The notes beneath the pieces were generated by a model that did no database searches, had not been told where the DNA came from, and saw only the letters and a program-made list of their open reading frames with translations. 5,507 bases of DNA from JAIRTY01 sp050257395. Lineage in GTDB: Bacteria; Actinomycetota; Actinomycetes; Streptosporangiales; Streptosporangiaceae. A program made the position numbers and the translations under genes. How positions within the stretch are numbered: position 1 is the first letter of the stretch; each line of letters begins with the position of its first letter. Shown here piece by piece: positions 4,918 through 5,507 of this stretch. The stretch covers positions 1-5,507 of the forward strand of contig JBLMWU010000231.1 of assembly GCA_050257395.1 (NCBI GenBank), given 5' to 3'.

Positions 4918-5507
4918 ATGTCCACCATGGCAGGCGCGACGTCCACCAGCCAGGACGTGGCGCAGCGGCTGCTCAGCGACGGCTATGTGATCGTCTCCGG
5001 CCTGCTGAGCGACGCCGGGGCCGCGGCCGCCCGGGCGGACCTGGGCCGCATCCTGGACACGACACCGGCGGGCCGCAACGCGTTCGAGGGCTTCTCCACC
5101 CAGCGGGTGTACGCCCTGCTCGCCAAGACCAGGGCGTTCGACCAGGCCGCCATCCACCCGCTCGTCCTCGGGGTGCTCGACCAGGTGCTCGGCCACTATC
5201 AGCTCAGCGCCCCGGTGGGCATCCGGATCGGGCCCGGGGAGCGCGCCCAGATGCTGCACCGCGACGACGCGGTCTACCCGCTCCCCCAGCCCCACCCGCC
5301 GGTGGTGGTCAACACCATGTGGCCGCTGGATGAGTTCACCGCGCGGAACGGCGCCACCCGGTTCATCCCCGGCAGCCACGGCTGGCCACCCGGCCGCCAG
5401 CCTGCCGATGGCGACCCCGTCGTGACGGCCGCCATGAGCCCGGGCTCGGCCATGTTCTACCTGGGCAGCCTCTGGCACGGCGGCGGGGCCAACCGCACCA
5501 GCCGGCC
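4918..5507 (+). CDS. Phytanoyl-CoA dioxygenase (PhyH)-family Fe(II)/2-oxoglutarate oxygenase, 3' truncated by window edge
   Basis: The frame is open from ATG 4918 to the window end, giving 196 residues of a family usually 250-300 long. The N-terminus has the typical LLSDGYVIVSGLLSDAGAAAAR opening. The iron triad is visible: H114-R-D116 in QMLHRDDAVYP and the distal H187 in SLWHGGG. RFIPGSHGW (the usual post-HxD strand) lies between them. The 2-oxoglutarate-binding arginine is probably R196 or just beyond the window. Family members hydroxylate or otherwise oxidise small molecules, often acyl-CoA, amino acid or natural-product substrates; the substrate here is unknown. A second in-frame ATG at 4927 would remove three residues. 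ATG 4918 is preferred because it sits eight bases after a TAGGCT -10 box. The gene diverges from the hemerythrin gene. Confidence 0.88.
   Translation, partial: MSTMAGATSTSQDVAQRLLSDGYVIVSGLLSDAGAAAARADLGRILDTTPAGRNAFEGFSTQRVYALLAKTRAFDQAAIHPLVLGVLDQVLGHYQLSAPVGIRIGPGERAQMLHRDDAVYPLPQPHPPVVVNTMWPLDEFTARNGATRFIPGSHGWPPGRQPADGDPVVTAAMSPGSAMFYLGSLWHGGGANRTSR

Noticed and set aside
4059..5333. Long + strand frame of 424 codons across the hemerythrin and oxygenase genes
   Set aside because: It is antisense to a gene with a complete set of diiron ligands and out of frame with the oxygenase. The translation is Pro/Arg/Ala-rich and featureless.
1..5507. tRNA, rRNA, CRISPR array, insertion sequence or attachment site
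   Set aside because: No cloverleaf-like tRNA arms, spaced direct repeats, transposase motifs or terminal inverted repeats were seen on either strand by reading.

Overview
The window looks like chromosomal DNA from a high-G+C actinobacterium (a Streptosporangiales/Pseudonocardiales/Streptomyces-like source; the genus cannot be fixed). The coding frames have strong G/C bias at third positions. Genes are packed tightly, with GTG/ATG starts and short gaps. Two genes appear to have leaderless promoters of the TANNNT-N8-ATG type common in this phylum. Gene density is high: the largest non-coding gap is about 120 bases.

Left part (1-2951, + strand): the distal end of a catabolic-type operon. It holds the 3' end of a small cupin gene, a complete mandelate-racemase-subgroup enolase-superfamily enzyme, a thiolase-fold protein without the usual catalytic cysteines, and a DUF35 zinc-ribbon/OB-fold protein. 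Gaps are 7, 2 and 5 bases, so the genes are almost certainly co-transcribed and translationally coupled. The thiolase-like/DUF35 pair resembles the Ltp2-ChsH2(DUF35) retro-aldolase arrangement of steroid side-chain breakdown more than a true thiolase. A plausible but unproven scheme is that the enolase-superfamily enzyme dehydrates or epimerises a hydroxy-acid, and the thiolase-like/OB-fold complex then cleaves or transfers a CoA-linked intermediate. The substrate cannot be read from the sequence.

Middle part (2960-4176): a divergent pair. A DoxX-like four-helix membrane protein (- strand) faces a winged-helix regulator (+ strand) of the ArsR/SufR-like COG2345 type with a C-terminal cysteine set. 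Between them is a conspicuous A+T-rich stretch carrying two inverted copies of the same 12-base element, one at each gene's start. This is a strong candidate operator for autoregulation and co-regulation. A bulged GC hairpin lies between the converging catabolic operon and the DoxX gene.

Right part (4213-5507): a hemerythrin (HHE) cation-binding protein on the - strand, converging on the regulator. Diverging from it is a phytanoyl-CoA-dioxygenase-like Fe(II)/2-oxoglutarate oxygenase cut off by the window end. The 123-base gap between them holds a good promoter for the oxygenase, a 10-base palindrome inside that promoter and an 8-bp inverted repeat upstream of the hemerythrin gene. DoxX, the possible Fe-S regulator, hemerythrin and the iron oxygenase share a loose oxygen/iron/redox theme, but nothing shows they form one regulon.
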